Positions 5,627-6,673 of a stretch of 6,673 nucleotides of DNA are shown here, piece by piece (position 1 is the first letter of the stretch; every line of letters begins with the position of its first letter). Source of the DNA: DATEOR01 sp035273885 (lineage in GTDB: Bacteria; Actinomycetota; Thermoleophilia; Gaiellales; Gaiellaceae). The stretch lies in assembly GCA_035273885.1 (NCBI GenBank), contig DATEOR010000076.1, forward strand, positions 1 to 6,673, read 5' to 3'. Below the pieces are notes generated by a model. It saw only the letters and a program-made list of their open reading frames with translations, had not been told where the DNA came from and ran no database searches. The position numbers and the translations under genes are program-made.

Positions 5627-6303
5627 TCATTCCGGCCCGCTTCAACGGGCCTCCTGGCTCGGCGAACGGCGGGTACGCCTGCGGCCTCTTCTCGGAGGCG
5701 CTCGGCGGCGGCTTCGAGATCACGCTGCCCCTCCCGCCTCCGCTCGACACGCAGCTCGAGATCGTCGGCGACGAGCTTCGGCACGGCGACGTCGTCGTGG
5801 CCCGGGCGCGCCGGGCAGCTCACTCCGACGAAGACCTGCCGGCTCCGGTGTCGCTCGCGGAGGCCGAGGACGCGACGAAGCGCTACGCGGGCTTCCAGCA
5901 CCACGCCTATCCGACGTGCTTCACGTGCGGGCCGGAGCGGGACGACGGGCTCGGCATCTTCGCGGGGCCGGTCGAGGGACGCGAAGGCGTTGTCGCCGCG
6001 CCGTGGACTCCCGGGCCGGAGATCCGCGCCGAGATCGTCTGGGCGGCGCTCGACTGCCCGGCCGGCTGGGCGGTGGACGACTTCCAGCGCGAAGGCGTGC
6101 TTCTCGGACGCATGGCAGCCTCGATCCACGGGCGACCAGAGCCCGGCGAGGCCCATGTGGTGGTCGGCTGGCGGATCGGCGAGGACGGGCGCAAGCGCTT
6201 CGCCGGCTCGGCCCTCCACACGGCGGACGGCGAGCTCGTGGCCCACGCGCGCTCGACCTGGATCGTGCCCGCTACGGAAACAGATCGCGCTCCGGGGGCA
6301 TGA
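5623..6303 (+). CDS. Hotdog-fold, acyl-CoA thioesterase-like protein of unknown role
   Basis: 226 residues, no signal peptide or membrane segment. Two halves each resemble a hotdog unit. The N-terminal half has FNGPPGSANGGYACGLFSEAL (7-27), an entry loop plus central helix, then strands through RARRAAHS. The C-terminal half has a helix-like VWAALDCPAGWAV (139-151) and the paired strands HVVVGWRI and RFAGSALHTADGELVAHARSTWI (192-214), typical of PaaI-like thioesterases. Between them is a C-F-T-C-G-P-E motif (C99, C102). A double-hotdog acyl-CoA or other thioester-binding protein is the best structural guess. I cannot name a substrate, and no catalytic Asp/Glu was assigned with confidence. GTG 5623 overlaps the urate oxidase TGA as GTGA, so the gene is expressed with the urate genes. 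Other in-frame ORF sequence upstream lies inside pucL and is not coding. The 3' end overlaps the convergent cofE by 32 bp. Confidence 0.78.
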   Translation: MIIPARFNGPPGSANGGYACGLFSEALGGGFEITLPLPPPLDTQLEIVGDELRHGDVVVARARRAAHSDEDLPAPVSLAEAEDATKRYAGFQHHAYPTCFTCGPERDDGLGIFAGPVEGREGVVAAPWTPGPEIRAEIVWAALDCPAGWAVDDFQREGVLLGRMAASIHGRPEPGEAHVVVGWRIGEDGRKRFAGSALHTADGELVAHARSTWIVPATETDRAPGA

Positions 6304-6673
6304 CGAGCTCCAGCGCCGAGCCGTCGCCGGAGGGAACCGCGTAGCCGCGCACGATCGCGGCCGGGACCCCGCTGGCCTTCCCCATGACAAGCTCGGCGGC
6401 GCCGGCCAGCTCGTCGGCGACGGCGATCACCGTCGAATGGAGCTCGAAGCCCCGCGCATCGTGCTCCCCGCGCAGGTCGAGGAGCGGACGCATGCCCGCG
6501 ACGCCGATCGCGACATCGGTCGTCCCCTGCCTCCACGCTCGCCCGAAGGAGTCGCTGACGATCACCGCCGGCGCGCAGCCGAAGCGCGCGGCGAGCGCTG
6601 TGCGGATCCGGGCTGCGGAGCCGTCCGGATCATCCGGGAGCAGCACGATCCACCCATCGCCCGGCGCGTTGGA
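6272..6673 (-). CDS. cofE: Coenzyme F420-0:L-glutamate ligase (CofE), C-terminal fragment
   Basis: The frame is open from the right edge to a TAG at 6274-6272, giving 133 residues, about half of a stand-alone CofE of roughly 250. CofE adds L-glutamate residues to F420-0 in a GTP-dependent reaction, in the cytosol. Diagnostic segments are SNAPGDGWIVLLPDDPD at the edge, VSDSFGRAWRQGTTDVAIGV (48-67, containing the metal/nucleotide-binding SDSFGR), DLRG, AVADELAGAAELVMGKA and a final PPERDLF. The protein stops where FbiB-type proteins of mycobacteria continue into a nitroreductase-like domain, so this is a stand-alone CofE rather than an FbiB fusion. The GTG at 6646 is not the start: the family match continues upstream of it to the window edge. 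The gene is convergent with the urate unit and overlaps its last gene by 32 bp. Confidence 0.93.
   Translation of the reverse strand, partial: SNAPGDGWIVLLPDDPDGSAARIRTALAARFGCAPAVIVSDSFGRAWRQGTTDVAIGVAGMRPLLDLRGEHDARGFELHSTVIAVADELAGAAELVMGKASGVPAAIVRGYAVPSGDGSALELVMPPERDLFP

Noticed and set aside
6272..6646. CofE reading frame starting at GTG 6646 as a complete small gene.
   Set aside because: CofE-like sequence (SNAPGDGWI) continues upstream of this codon to the window edge, so the gene is cut by the window rather than truncated.

Overview
The window looks like a piece of chromosome from a high-GC actinobacterium, perhaps a deep-branching Thermoleophilia/Gaiellales-type lineage. This is inferred from strongly G/C-ending codons, frequent GTG/TTG starts, tightly overlapping genes, a coenzyme F420 biosynthesis gene, and a hydrolase-cyclase fusion of the kind common in actinobacteria. 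The lineage call is inference; no rRNA or other marker gene is present.

Left arm (1-2762, all minus strand, read right to left): an alpha/beta-hydrolase fused to a class III nucleotide cyclase domain (2762-1392), a Ca2+/H+ antiporter of the CaCA superfamily (1379-318), and the N-terminal 88 codons of a YjgR/DUF853 HerA-like ATPase that runs off the left edge (266-1). The first two genes are 12 bp apart, and the antiporter ribosome binding site overlaps the cyclase stop codon. The ATPase follows after 51 bp, so the three probably form one transcript.

Central and right part (2810-6303, plus strand): five genes in which every junction overlaps (4, 25, 16 and 4 nt). They encode a metal-dependent amidohydrolase resembling 8-oxoguanine deaminase, 5-hydroxyisourate hydrolase, OHCU decarboxylase, a PucL-type urate oxidase, and a hotdog-fold (thioesterase-like) protein of unknown role. 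Read as a pathway, the first four would take 8-oxoguanine to urate, then urate to 5-hydroxyisourate, OHCU and S-allantoin. No xanthine dehydrogenase or allantoinase is in the window. The hotdog gene is translationally coupled to urate oxidase but has no known role in purine breakdown.

Right edge (6673-6272, minus strand): the C-terminal 133 residues of coenzyme F420-0:L-glutamate ligase (CofE). It converges on the hotdog gene, with 32 bp of tail-to-tail overlap.

Only two gaps separate transcription units or leave non-coding DNA of note: 47 bp between the divergent cyclase and amidohydrolase genes, and 51 bp between the antiporter and the ATPase. No gene-free stretch exceeds 300 bases. No RNA gene, CRISPR array, insertion sequence, attachment site or convincing rho-independent terminator was seen.
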